Below the pieces are notes generated by a model. It had not been told where the DNA came from. It was given only the letters and a program-made list of their open reading frames with translations, and did no database searches. The translations under genes and the position numbers were made by a program. From contig OZ024939.1 in the NCBI GenBank assembly GCA_964017235.1, forward strand, positions 45,052,241 to 45,116,240: a DNA stretch of 64,000 nucleotides, written 5' to 3'. The stretch is from Sabellastarte sp. h YS-2021. Its lineage: Eukaryota; Annelida; Polychaeta; Sabellida; Sabellidae. Below are positions 10,904 to 19,882 of this stretch, piece by piece; position 1 is the stretch's first letter; each line of letters begins with the position of its first letter.

Positions 10904-11311
10904 AAATTGAATATATCTAAACTTATTATGATCATGCACTATGGTCAGATGATAACCAGTCAGATTGGGAAGATTGCTAATGGTCAAGAAGATATAGATG
11001 TGAAGAAACATATTGGAGGAGGTTATTATATCTCATGCACTTCTCTTTACAAATCTGTTGGAATTAGGCTGTGGAAAATAGGATCTGTAAAACTCTTTCC
11101 TACAACTGAAGGCATAAATCTAAAAATTAATGAATGGATGGAAATGATTGATGTTATCAACGACATGTATTTCGAAAGATTAGATTTCTTTCATTGTGTA
11201 GCCTGTCTGTCACAACCAAATCAACCAGGTCATAATCCGAATACTTGTAAAGAATGTATGCAAAATTCAGATGTATCAAGAGGTGAGGTGTACATGGACA
11301 TACCATTATAA
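10901..11311 (+). CDS. PC4/SUB1-like domain ORF with C-terminal Cys-rich motif
   Basis: The protein of 136 aa has a central stretch GGGYYISCTSLYKSVGIRLW followed by LFPTTEGINLKINEWMEM. This matches the PC4/p15 plan: beta-strands ending in a 'V-D-I/L-R' strand, a 'P-T-K-K-G-I-x-L' turn, then a helix starting at 'x-x-W'. The C-terminus has two CxxC pairs (CVAC, CKEC), probably a small zinc knuckle. PC4-like proteins bind single-stranded DNA. In a Polinton setting a replication or late-transcription role is possible. No close family member is recognised, so this is a fold-level guess. Confidence 0.5.
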   Translation: MKLNISKLIMIMHYGQMITSQIGKIANGQEDIDVKKHIGGGYYISCTSLYKSVGIRLWKIGSVKLFPTTEGINLKINEWMEMIDVINDMYFERLDFFHCVACLSQPNQPGHNPNTCKECMQNSDVSRGEVYMDIPL

Positions 11312-11439
11312 AATAAAGATACACAGATCATTCAACATATGGACATTAATAGAGAATGACTTACTTATTTGTTTGTAATATAATAAAATAATCATACTAA
11401 TAAACATTATTTAATCTGAAAAATTGGAAAAGAGAAGAT

Positions 11440-11640
11440 ATGGAGGGTCAAGAGATGAATAACTCAGTTAATACTTTTCTTGGATGGAGAATTAATGGAG
11501 CAGAAGAATTTTCGATCAGCCTTCAGTTGTTATATGATGTTCAAATAAGTTCTTCCAGTTTACATACAGTAAGTGTTTTACAGTTTCCTATTAAATTTTT
11601 AAACAAATATAAATCAAAGACATGTACACCAAACTCATAA
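11440..11640 (+). CDS. Short unrecognised ORF upstream of the RING segment
   Basis: The ORF of 66 aa (NNSVNTFLGWRINGAEEF region) has no recognised domain. Near 11,569 there is a good splice-donor sequence (GTAAGT), and near 11,698 a pyrimidine-rich acceptor (tttcag). It may therefore be a leading exon of a spliced gene. I do not assign a function. Confidence 0.35.
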   Translation: MEGQEMNNSVNTFLGWRINGAEEFSISLQLLYDVQISSSSLHTVSVLQFPIKFLNKYKSKTCTPNS

Positions 11641-11699
11641 CTGTATTTCTTGAGCAAGATTTATAACATATTTATATATATGTTCTGCTGTATTTCAGA

Positions 11700-12089
11700 C
11701 AAAAATATCCAGATTTTCTGAAGTATGCAATTGATGAGGTTTTAAATGCCAAGTGTTGCGTTTGTCAAGATACATTACTGATGGAAGACATTTTGATGAC
11801 TGTTCCTTGCTGTCATTTTCTTTGTGGACAATGTGCATGTAATTTTATTAAATTATGGTGTGATAATGCAGATTACAATAAAAAATGTCCAATGTGTCAT
11901 AATTTTTTGATAGACCAAATTTTCGCCAAATCAATTCAATACAATATGACCTCTATGACACAAAGTACAATATTTTTATGGATACCAAGCTTTATTTATA
12001 TTGGGAAAAATTTGAATCAGCTGATAATGGAAGCTTTACAGGAAAAAAATTATGATGACGCCTTTAGATACTCTTTTTTTATTGCATAG
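11700..12089 (+). CDS. RING-finger segment 1 (C3HC4)
   Basis: Encoded residues include CCVCQDTL, then PCCHFLCGQC, then KKCPMCHN. This is the complete C3HC4 RING pattern (C-x2-C ... C-x-H-x2-C-x2-C ... C-x2-C). RING fingers are E3 ubiquitin-ligase modules. The frame is open upstream of the first ATG at 11,781, and the first zinc ligands lie before that ATG, so translation begins further upstream or an exon precedes it. In IAP proteins a RING normally follows the BIR in one chain. Here both are in the same element but encoded apart. Confidence 0.65.
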   Translation, partial: QKYPDFLKYAIDEVLNAKCCVCQDTLLMEDILMTVPCCHFLCGQCACNFIKLWCDNADYNKKCPMCHNFLIDQIFAKSIQYNMTSMTQSTIFLWIPSFIYIGKNLNQLIMEALQEKNYDDAFRYSFFIA

Positions 12090-12129
12090 AGGTCCGAATG
12101 ATGTTGAAAATGGTATGGATAAAAATTGG

Positions 12130-12350
12130 TCTAAGATCTATGATAAGAAAAGAGAAAATTTATATTGTTCTTCATGTAGATCATCTCTATCTATTGATAA
12201 AGCATTTAGTGCAACATGTAACCATTTATTTTCTACCGTTTGTTCAACCTACATATTAGAAAAAAAAGCAAAGATATACTGAAATGTCCAGAATGCAATA
12301 AAGATATCGAAGATTCAAACACTGAAATTATACTTTCTAGACCACTTTGA
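12130..12350 (+). pseudogene. RING-like segment 2
   Basis: A second Cys/His cluster (LYCSSCRSS, ATCNHLF, KCPECNKDI) follows segment 1 and ends near 12,350. The arrangement resembles a divergent RING finger. It belongs to the accessory region of the fossil element and is not intact. Confidence 0.5.
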
Positions 12351-12359
12351 AATAACAAA

Positions 12360-12870
12360 AACGTTTTATTAATCTATGTAAATTTATTTAAACATTGATA
12401 TAGGTCAAAATTTTAACACCGATCTATTTTTTAAAAAATTCGAAAATAAAAGAATTAATATATAGTATCCTAATACATAATCATAACCTTCTAGCTAATA
12501 CAAAATAACAAACATAACGTCCTAAGTACTATAGGATATGTTTTAATCATAATGTTCTAAGTTTAGATAATCATTGGTTGACAGTTCCTTTATATGATAA
12601 AAATCTTATCAAACTCTTAATATATCCTAGCTTTACCTGTATTTTAAAATAACTTCATTTAACATTCTATATATATATTAAAGAAAAAAAGATCTATTCA
12701 CAAAACACTCTATATTCTGTTCTATCAAACGCACCACATTTCTTAACTATATATCATTTATATCAAATGTATTGTCAAAATATATGATTAATACATCGTC
12801 AAATGGAAGGAGCTGAAATAAAAAAAATAATGCTTCAATAAAGTGATTTTAATTTATTCTGTTTCTTTTT
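12360..12870. other. AT-rich region between convergent gene clusters
   Basis: No ORF. It lies between the plus-strand cluster, which ends near 12,350, and the minus-strand membrane genes, which end at 12,872. It therefore probably holds transcription-end signals for both. It contains repeated 'cctaa/tcctaa' and 'atatata' runs without clear structure. Confidence 0.4.
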
Positions 12871-12871
12871 T

Positions 12872-13330
12872 TTACTTGTACTGTGTCCCAGATCTCGTAA
12901 ATGATGGATCCTTGTCACTTTCAGCTAAATTTGACTCTTTAATGTTAAGGTAAATATTATCTTCTTCATCAATACTTGTCTCCTTGCTTCCTACATCTGC
13001 TGAATCAATTTTTTTTTCCTCAAGATCAATGCTTGGTAAAGACGTTTGGATTTCTTTATCCGAATACTTTGTAGATGCATAGCTAGAGGTCTGATATCTC
13101 CTCAGTAAATATGTAAAAACAGATAGTACTATTCCTAAAAATGGTACTGCTGATAAACCATATAGGTTATTGTAGTCATATCCATTGGTTTCAATGTATT
13201 TAACGTCATGTTCAATCCTATTTTCCTGATCTTTTGATTTATCCTGATTTGAGTTTTTATCAATCAGTTGATCATCTGAATTAGACATTACTGTGACCAT
13301 CTTCTGAGCTAAAATATAAATTGAAACCAT
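12872..13330 (-). CDS. Membrane-anchor and cytoplasmic-tail ORF, pair A
   Basis: The ORF of 152 aa contains one hydrophobic segment (LSAVPFLGIVLSVFTYLL) followed by basic residues and then a long acidic, Ser-rich tail (SIDEEDNIYLNIKES). That is the layout of a type I membrane anchor with cytoplasmic tail. An ectodomain-like ORF with a signal peptide lies just upstream on the same strand (13,567-13,890), and splice-like sequences lie between them. They probably form one membrane-protein locus. The layout recurs in pair B, 14.2-15.3 kb. Function unknown. A membrane or receptor-like accessory protein is likely. Confidence 0.5.
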   Translation of the reverse strand: MVSIYILAQKMVTVMSNSDDQLIDKNSNQDKSKDQENRIEHDVKYIETNGYDYNNLYGLSAVPFLGIVLSVFTYLLRRYQTSSYASTKYSDKEIQTSLPSIDLEEKKIDSADVGSKETSIDEEDNIYLNIKESNLAESDKDPSFTRSGTQYK

Positions 13331-13566
13331 CTATAATAATGATCAAAAAATCTAAAAGCAAATGCAAATAGAAAATAAAATTTTTCAATAGCAAAACAAA
13401 TATATGTATTACTTGATTTAAAAGCAAAATTACCCACAATAAGGTTTTTTTTAAAGCCCAGTTGTTCTGATCTGATTTGATTCTCCTCGAAATGTTCATA
13501 TATATGATCCTCACTGAAACTACTACCTGAAGATAAATAAAATATTTTTTTATATTTACCTTCTCT

Positions 13567-13890
13567 TCATCCTATAACGTTCAAATGTATATTTGATTCT
13601 TCCAGATAGCAAAATCCTTTACAAAACCAATATAATGTTCTTAAATTGGGAAAAATCAGTCTAATTTTAGTCCCGTTTAGTCCAATTGATTCTACATGGC
13701 ATTTATCATACTTCAAAACAATGGTTGTGTTATCACCACAATGATTTTCATATCGTCTAAAAATCATAAGTCCTTCTATTCCCTTTATTTCTTTTTCGTT
13801 CTCATATCTACTGCATGTTACAGTTTGCGAATTCACATTCAAAACACTATATTGGCTGATAATAATTAACACAATGTATGCTACAAACAT
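13567..13890 (-). CDS. Secreted ectodomain-like ORF with signal peptide, pair A
   Basis: It begins with a clear signal peptide (MFVAYIVLIIISQYSVLNV). The mature part is Cys-containing, has N-x-S/T sites (DNTT, LNGT) and an 'IFPNLRTLYWFCKGFC' stretch that looks like a single degenerate leucine-rich-repeat turn. The 'FPNL' phrase recurs in the pair B ectodomain. I do not recognise a named family. It may be a small LRR-like receptor or decoy carried by the element. Confidence 0.5.
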   Translation of the reverse strand: MFVAYIVLIIISQYSVLNVNSQTVTCSRYENEKEIKGIEGLMIFRRYENHCGDNTTIVLKYDKCHVESIGLNGTKIRLIFPNLRTLYWFCKGFCYLEESNIHLNVIG

Positions 13891-13928
13891 GTTTATTTTT
13901 TATAAAATCCTTGAAAGACGATATATGT

Positions 13929-13987
13929 TGACGTATTCAATGTAATTGACGTAATCAATGTGATGACCTCACAAAATTGTGACGTCA
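13929..13987. promoter_or_regulatory. Cluster of three CRE/ATF-like sites
   Basis: TGACGTA at 13,929, TGACGTAA at 13,947 and the full palindrome TGACGTCA at 13,980 lie within 60 bp. They are just upstream of the pair A ectodomain ATG (13,890, minus strand) and next to a TATA-like tatatata at about 14,000. CREB/ATF factors bind TGACGTCA. Activity is inferred from density and position. Confidence 0.5.
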
Positions 13988-14227
13988 CAAGTCAAAATTA
14001 TATATAGGAAAAAGAATTAATAATAATAATACCTAGGAAGATAGAGCTCTCGTCTATTGACTGTTCCATCATACGATCAGAACAACATCTGGGTTCAAGA
14101 TAATTGCTACAATTTGATATATAGACGAAATATAATTCATGATATGAAAATGTATTTTTTTTTTCAAATTAACTTTGCGAATTTTATAACAAAAAAACAC
14201 CAAAAAATGAGGAAGAAGTGCAATATA

Positions 14228-14728
14228 TTACCTCTCAGGCATATACAGCTCGTTGATCACACTACTCATTTCAATCATTCCACTGTCTCTCACAATTCTG
14301 CCTTGTCTTCTTTTTATTTTTCGAATTTTTATGAATTTTCTGCATTTGATGGCAAAATAGGGTAGAATTAAACAAACCAGAATAGCGGATGGAATAGATG
14401 CCAATGCAATAATAAAGGGTGGGATTTCTTTAATTATCTCTCGATTTGGAACTGTTGTCACTTGATAGGACAGATGTGGATATCTGTCACTAGTCTTTGT
14501 CTCAGTTGTTTTCTTTTCATTTGTATTTTTATCACTTACATTTGAATACCTGTCACTAGTCTTTGCCTCAATTGTTTTTTTCTCATTTGTTTTTGGATTA
14601 ATTATAGTAAACTGGCTAGTTTTTTCCAATACTTGTTTGCAATTCGGTGAAAATTGTTGAAGGTGCAATGCTGGTGTCAATTTTTCTTGTACTTTCATAT
14701 CTAGTAAAACTTTGAGAAGAATATTCAA
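14228..14728 (-). CDS. Membrane-anchor ORF with repeated Lys/Thr stalk, pair B
   Basis: The ORF of 166 aa has a stalk in which a segment (NEKKTxEAKTSDRY) occurs twice, then a strong transmembrane helix (FIIALASIPSAILVCLILPY). A basic juxtamembrane region follows (KCRKFIKIRKIKRRQGR), then a short tail ending ELYMPER. It has the same ectodomain-stalk-TM plan as pair A, and the ectodomain-like ORF lies upstream at 14,922-15,260. Probably a type I membrane protein. No known family. Confidence 0.5.
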   Translation of the reverse strand: MNILLKVLLDMKVQEKLTPALHLQQFSPNCKQVLEKTSQFTIINPKTNEKKTIEAKTSDRYSNVSDKNTNEKKTTETKTSDRYPHLSYQVTTVPNREIIKEIPPFIIALASIPSAILVCLILPYFAIKCRKFIKIRKIKRRQGRIVRDSGMIEMSSVINELYMPER

Positions 14729-14921
14729 TATTATCTTTCTTTAAAGAAAAAAAATCAATTAATCTATTTGTTGTGAGAGTTTTTTTCAGTAGATGCATGC
14801 ATTCTGCTTGTCACAGGGTTGAAACTTGTGAATTTCTTCATTTCTGTGAATTATAAAAAAAGATTTTTTTTATTTTTTAACATTATTTGATTGGATAACA
14901 TCACAAAAAGTTTAAAATATT

Positions 14922-15260
14922 TTAAATTAAAATAACTGTGGTTGATCCTTTTGTGAACTTAGAATCACTAATAGTCGTGGTTTCCAGACACATATCAGTA
15001 GCTATCGTTACTGAAGTGGGAACTTGTGTTAACCAATCACAATTGAAATATATCATATTTTTCAATGTTATATAATGTAAATTAGGGAAGGAAGACATAA
15101 TATCCTTCATATTATCCACCTGAACGTTTTCAAAATAAAGAATTGTTATATAAGGTCTGTAGAAAAAGTTTGGAAAATTTACACTAACACAAGACACAAT
15201 GCCATCCATGCATATACAGATTTGTTGATCACAACTAGTAGCATGCATTTGAATGCACAA
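14922..15260 (-). CDS. Secreted ectodomain-like ORF, pair B
   Basis: The Cys-rich beginning (CDQQICICMDGIVSC) is followed by an LRR-like alternation (YITILYFENVQV, SSFPNLHYITLKNM). The frame remains open upstream of the first ATG, with a hydrophobic lead (near 15,260-15,290) that may be a signal peptide. It resembles pair A in its 'FPNL' turn and small size, but overall sequence similarity is weak. Function unknown. Confidence 0.45.
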   Translation of the reverse strand: MCIQMHATSCDQQICICMDGIVSCVSVNFPNFFYRPYITILYFENVQVDNMKDIMSSFPNLHYITLKNMIYFNCDWLTQVPTSVTIATDMCLETTTISDSKFTKGSTTVILI

Positions 15261-15656
15261 ATTAAAAAAAAGAACAGCTTTAAAATCTCCATGTCATTTC
15301 ACCAGGAAATCGACTGTATAAATGAAGTCTCAGCTATGAGTCAGATCTTTACAGATAGTATAAATGCCTAACCAAAAGGCTAAAAATCTGAAGAATAGAC
15401 AAGGAGATTGATCTATTTGGCTATTCATCTGTTTATTTTGGAGAATTGGACATAATTACAAGCAGTGATATTTTCTAGATCTATAAAGCCTACCAGTTAT
15501 ATAGAGATTAATGTATTTACATTGGCAAAAGTTAAAGATAAGGAAAATATAAGCATTTCATCCTAATATCTGAAACTAACCTTGTAATGAATGTAATTCC
15601 ATTTAACTTAACCTTATACCAGTGAAGAGTAAAAAAAACAGAAAAAATATTCCAAT
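15261..15656. other. Divergent intergenic region
   Basis: It lies between the minus-strand membrane genes and the plus-strand second integrase, so it probably contains promoters for both. No ORF or repeat was recognised. Confidence 0.4.
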
Positions 15657-16250
15657 ATGGAAACAGAGATGGACAAGAGGGAGCAGGAACAACAAAAACA
15701 GAACCAAAATGGCTTAAAAATTGGCAAAGAAATATCAACTGAGAATGAATCATATTTACAAAAAATATATTATGATACCAGACATCCTGTATCTTTTAGT
15801 GGTATTGAGAAATTATATAACTATATTAAAAATAATAGTGATAAAAATATTTCTAGGAAAGATATTAAAATATGGTTAAGTAAACAAGAATCGTACACAG
15901 CACATCGTCCTGTGAGACAAAGATTTAAAAGACCTCGTGTGCTTGCATTCTATAAGAACTATCAATGGGATACGGATACGGCAAATATGACAAAATATAA
16001 AAAACAAAACGATGGATATGGATATTTTGCTGTTTTCATATATATTTTTACACGATTTTTATATATTCAAGCGATGAAATCACTTACAGGTCATGAAATG
16101 GTGTCTGTTTTGAAAAATTTTTTTGACAGATCACAAGATCAACCTTAGTTCTTAGAAGTGATCAAGGAAGTGAATACATGAATAGAGAGGTTGGAAATTT
16201 TTTAAATGTTAAGTACTTCAATGTTAAGTGATTTCAATTTATCAAATATT
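15657..16250 (+). pseudogene. Polinton integrase remnant 2
   Basis: A different copy from that at 5.8-6.9 kb. It keeps the N-terminal region (IYYDTRHPVSFSGIEKLYNY), the linker RPVRQRFKRPRVLAFYKNY and the first catalytic-core strand region (YGYFAVFIYIFTRFLY), with LRSDQGSEYMN recognisable further on. It is clearly related to, but well diverged from, copy 1. It lies head to head with the DNA polymerase remnant on the minus strand. Only part of the gene is present and it is broken. Confidence 0.8.
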
Positions 16251-16350
16251 GTGGTAGAATTAGAATAAAACCCACCTGGAAATGAGTACTTAGTTCTATC
16301 GTAACAGTTAGGATAATGTCTTTTCAAATTCCATTGTCGTTTAAATCATT

Positions 16351-17607
16351 TCAAACATTTATCACATTGAAACCTTTTAACAAGTTTTTCAAAATTCGTA
16401 TATAACTAAAGTGATTATCATACAGGTTCAGATACATAAAATCATTATTATCACTTAATGAATTATATACTAGGCTAACTGTCCCATTACTATTTAAACA
16501 ATATACCATAACTTTAACATTAAAACAGATTTCAAGCTCAGTGATATCATCCATCTTTACACCTGGAAAAGGTATTTCATTTGGAATAGACTTTTATTTC
16601 TTCCATATGTCTACATATTCTTTAACCTTTTTAATATAACCTCTATGATGTTTTAAACAGCGAAAAAAACAAAAATTATCAGAATAAGGTAGACCTGTGT
16701 GCTTATTATAATACATTGACTTTACATAACCATTTTTCATAATATATCCAGGTAATGCAGTTGCATTCCCAAGAGGAAAATCAGTCAAAAATACTACATA
16801 TTGTACATTAGTGATGAATGCAAGAGTCCATACTGTAGATGGACACACAGCCCTGGCTTGTTCTATAATGTCTATACCTGTAATTTTGTGCATGAAAAAT
16901 CTTAAACTATTTCTATTAACAATTGTATAAGGATGTGTTAATATTTTATTATTGAAATGAGAAACAAAATATCTATATTCCCCAGTTTCATTATTAAAAA
17001 GTATCATTCCAAATGCAAAAATCACTCTAAATGCCTGATTTTGATTGCTATATATCTGATTAATATGTCCTCTGATCTCCCTATAACCGCCATGAAGGTT
17101 ATTAGTTTGAAAGTTGTATGTCTTCTTGAGATTTCCATGGTCATCTGCAGCCAATATGTGTTCTCGGTTTGTAATGTATGTCTGTTTCAATTCCTCGTTT
17201 TCATGATGAACTATATACAGTGGGATAAAATTAAGGTTATCATTCCCTCCATGCTGATTCATTCTGTGAACATAAAGATCCTTCCTTGAGGAGCATAATT
17301 TTTTACATAATGAACATTTATATTGTTTTCCCTTATCATTTGATCTATGAAAATGTTCAATATGATAGTTCAAGGCTTTAGGATGAATAAAAGGCACATT
17401 ACATTCATAGCACATAAATCTTCCACATGTCAATAAATGTTCAGCAAGATCCTTTGATGTGGCAAAATATATATCACATTTTCCACATAAATTATTCCTT
17501 GCTTTATAATCAGTTCCACATATTTTTTGATGAGCATCTAAATTCCTCTGATTGATTAGATTTCTGTGGCACTTAGAACATTCAAACTGATGAATATTTC
17601 CATCCAT
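16351..17607 (-). pseudogene. N-terminal zinc-finger region of Polinton DNA polymerase B
   Basis: The first ~120 residues hold four C2H2-type fingers (FECSKCHRNL, LCGKCDIYF, MCYECNVPF, YKCSLCKKL). After them comes the region typical of the Polinton polymerase N-terminus, ending in the signature DNFCFFRCLKHHRG. Downstream on the same strand (16,351-16,554) the phrase MYLNLYDNHFSYI is another conserved piece of this region. In the family the full protein is a protein-primed family B DNA polymerase that copies the element. The exonuclease and polymerase domains were not found in the window. Fossil. Confidence 0.75.
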
Positions 17608-17743
17608 TGTAAGTTTACCTCATTGATCTTTACTAGATGATTTGACAAAACGTATTGATTTCACAAGGAAACGATGAGATTTTCAAAAGTTTTTAAAGTA
17701 TAATTTCCAGATGAATTGACAAAACATATTGTTCTTAATCAGT

Positions 17744-18067
17744 TCATATGTTATGGCCTGATTCATCATCTGATGCATCATGTGATTCCACAGATTGACA
17801 TCTTTCCATAGTTGCCCTATATCTCCTTACAACTTCCTGTGCATATGGTGAGTATGTATTCATTCTATGCCACCACATTTTAATAGATTTAGTCATTTTA
17901 TCTTTATAAACTTTGCCTGCTGCATATATTATAGCAAAAGTATGTCTTGGATAATGCCATATGAAACAGGAAACATAAAAAATTGAGACTCCAAAAGCTT
18001 TAATAGAGGAAATAGAAAGATGAGGTAATGCTAATGACAAGAAAATATGAGGATGTTTCAGATTCAT
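17744..18067 (-). CDS. Unrecognised 107-aa ORF upstream of the polymerase part
   Basis: It has a hydrophobic middle (SIFYVSCFIWHYP), a basic aromatic stretch (KMWWHRMNTYSPYAQEVVRRYR) and an acidic Ser/His-rich end (SHDASDDESGHNI). It is transcribed in the same direction as the polymerase part and lies just upstream of it. I cannot assign a family. It may be an element-specific accessory protein or part of a larger broken gene. Confidence 0.4.
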   Translation of the reverse strand: MNLKHPHIFLSLALPHLSISSIKAFGVSIFYVSCFIWHYPRHTFAIIYAAGKVYKDKMTKSIKMWWHRMNTYSPYAQEVVRRYRATMERCQSVESHDASDDESGHNI

Positions 18068-18572
18068 TCATCTCACTTGGATGTATAAATCCCTGTATGT
18101 AATTCTTCCATCCTCCATATTTGTTTCTGATTTTTTTTATATAATATACATGAAAGGTATCAAAAGGAAATATAGATATACAGTTTTGTTTAGGTGGAGT
18201 TTAAATACGATTTAAGATTTTGATTACTAATCAAATTTTGAATAAAAAAAAAAACATGTACAGACTTGCTTGTGATTTGATCTATATCTTACTTATTGTA
18301 GATCAAATTTATGATGTAGAGTATTGATAAATAGTACAAGTTACATTTTTGTTTGCTATTCATATTTGAAAAAACATGTATAGACTTGTTATGTGGATTG
18401 GATATCTAAACCAATTATATGTAATGCCTCTAAAATGTGCTTAATTAAAAGCTTTTAGGCTTTAAAGTCTAGGATATGCTTCAATAATTCATTATATGCA
18501 TCATTGAAATATATTTGATAAATAACCTATGCGATTTGTCATCAATATATTCGATACTCGAGTAAAATTTCA
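18068..18572. other. AT-rich spacer in the Polinton-like element
   Basis: No ORF of note. Two similar phrases (aaaaaacatgtacagacttg near 18,250 and aaaaaacatgtatagacttg near 18,370) suggest local duplication. Confidence 0.35.
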
Positions 18573-18707
18573 AAAACAGAATTTCGGACCGCAAGGTAAG
18601 CACATCATAGTTGGGAATTTTGAACAGGTGAAAAACCTCTTGTAAGTTTGACAAACAGAATTTCGGACCGCAAGGAAAGCACATCTTAGTTGGGATTTTT
18701 GAACAGT
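18573..18707. repeat. Direct repeat pair, ~55 bp each
   Basis: aacagaatttcggaccgcaa begins near 18,573 and again near 18,654. Each copy continues through gcacatc, tagttggga and tttgaacag. The copies differ at only a few positions and have a period of ~81 bp. Function unknown. Confidence 0.7.
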
Positions 18708-18719
18708 GTTTCATATTGC

Positions 18720-19440
18720 AAGATTTTCAAAATGTAGTAAATTAAAAAAGGCTATCATATGTTGCCATATGCTACATCAATAAATATCATGCTAATAGAA
18801 GTACATACATTAAATAGGCTATCATATGTTATATGCTTCATTTATTATCAATATAATCGATACAGGACCATTTGTGAAATTGATCTGATCTATATGATAC
18901 TTTCATAATGTAGAGTATGTTAGGTTAGATTAAAAACATCAACTTAATCTGTACAAAACATAAGAGAGCTTCATCCTAAATTGGGATTTCAACAAACAGA
19001 CAAACATAAATGATTGTAATATTTCTCATACTGGTATTAAACCATATGTTATTACATCCGTACATACAGTATTGATAATATGCAAGATATACAACCTAAA
19101 AACATATGTTTTATTAATTCAAAATTGCTATATAATATCAGCAGTTATGTATATGTATACATTATCCCATATGATCCTCATATGATTACAGTACTTATAA
19201 TATGCAAGATATAAAGTCTAAGTACATATGCTTGATTAAAACAAAATTGCTATGTAGATATGTATATGTATCATATGCTTCATTAATATCATTAGAGTAC
19301 TTATAGATGAAATATAAAGCCTATCAAAATTGCTATTGCAGTATGTATACGTATCATATGCTTCATTACATCAAAATTGTATATGAACATAATCCTTATT
19401 ATTTGCTTCATTTATTATCAATATAATCGATACACAACCA
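18720..19440. repeat. Irregular CATATG-rich repeats
   Basis: Recurring phrases include tatcatatg, catatgcttcatt, aaaattgctat and tttattatcaatataatcga (near 18,840 and 19,407). They are spread without a fixed period over 700 bp between the minus-strand polymerase part and the plus-strand protease, a position suited to promoter or replication-related sequence. No known element is recognised. Confidence 0.5.
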
Positions 19441-19531
19441 TTGATCAACTCAGACTTAACTACTCCTAAGTATCGACCACAGTAGGAATGTAAGTCTGGG
19501 ATCATGAACACACACAGAAATTTTTGATCTG

Positions 19532-19882
19532 ATGAAAAGCGACAGAGAAATAAGTCAGATATTCATTGGAGTTTATCCGATAGATGTAATACCTCTTGAT
19601 CTTCCCATACTGTCATTAATCATGGTGAATCTGGACAAATCTGAGAAGAAAGGCAGTTATTGGATAGTTCTTCATTATCAAAGAAATCATGTGGACTCAT
19701 TAGGAAAAGAACCATTGGCAGAGATACATAATTTATTAACAAGTAAAGGAATCACATATAAGTACAACAAAAAAGTTACAGTCACCATATATAGAAAGCT
19801 GTGGGCTATTTTGGTTCTACTACAGTTATTACAGTTGCAGAAAGATAGATTAAAACATTATATTAACAAACTTTACCAGTAA
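19532..19882 (+). CDS. Polinton adenain-like cysteine protease (partial)
   Basis: The segment IGVYPIDVIPL...SLIMVNLDKS...GSYWIVLHYQ matches the N-terminal half of the adenovirus-type maturation protease of Polintons. There 'G-V-Y/F-x-x-D-x-L-P' is followed by 'x-N-x-D/E' and 'H-W-V-A/V'. In the family it cleaves capsid-associated proteins. It is the last recognised Polinton gene on the right side. It is part of the fossil element. Confidence 0.7.
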   Translation: MKSDREISQIFIGVYPIDVIPLDLPILSLIMVNLDKSEKKGSYWIVLHYQRNHVDSLGKEPLAEIHNLLTSKGITYKYNKKVTVTIYRKLWAILVLLQLLQLQKDRLKHYINKLYQ

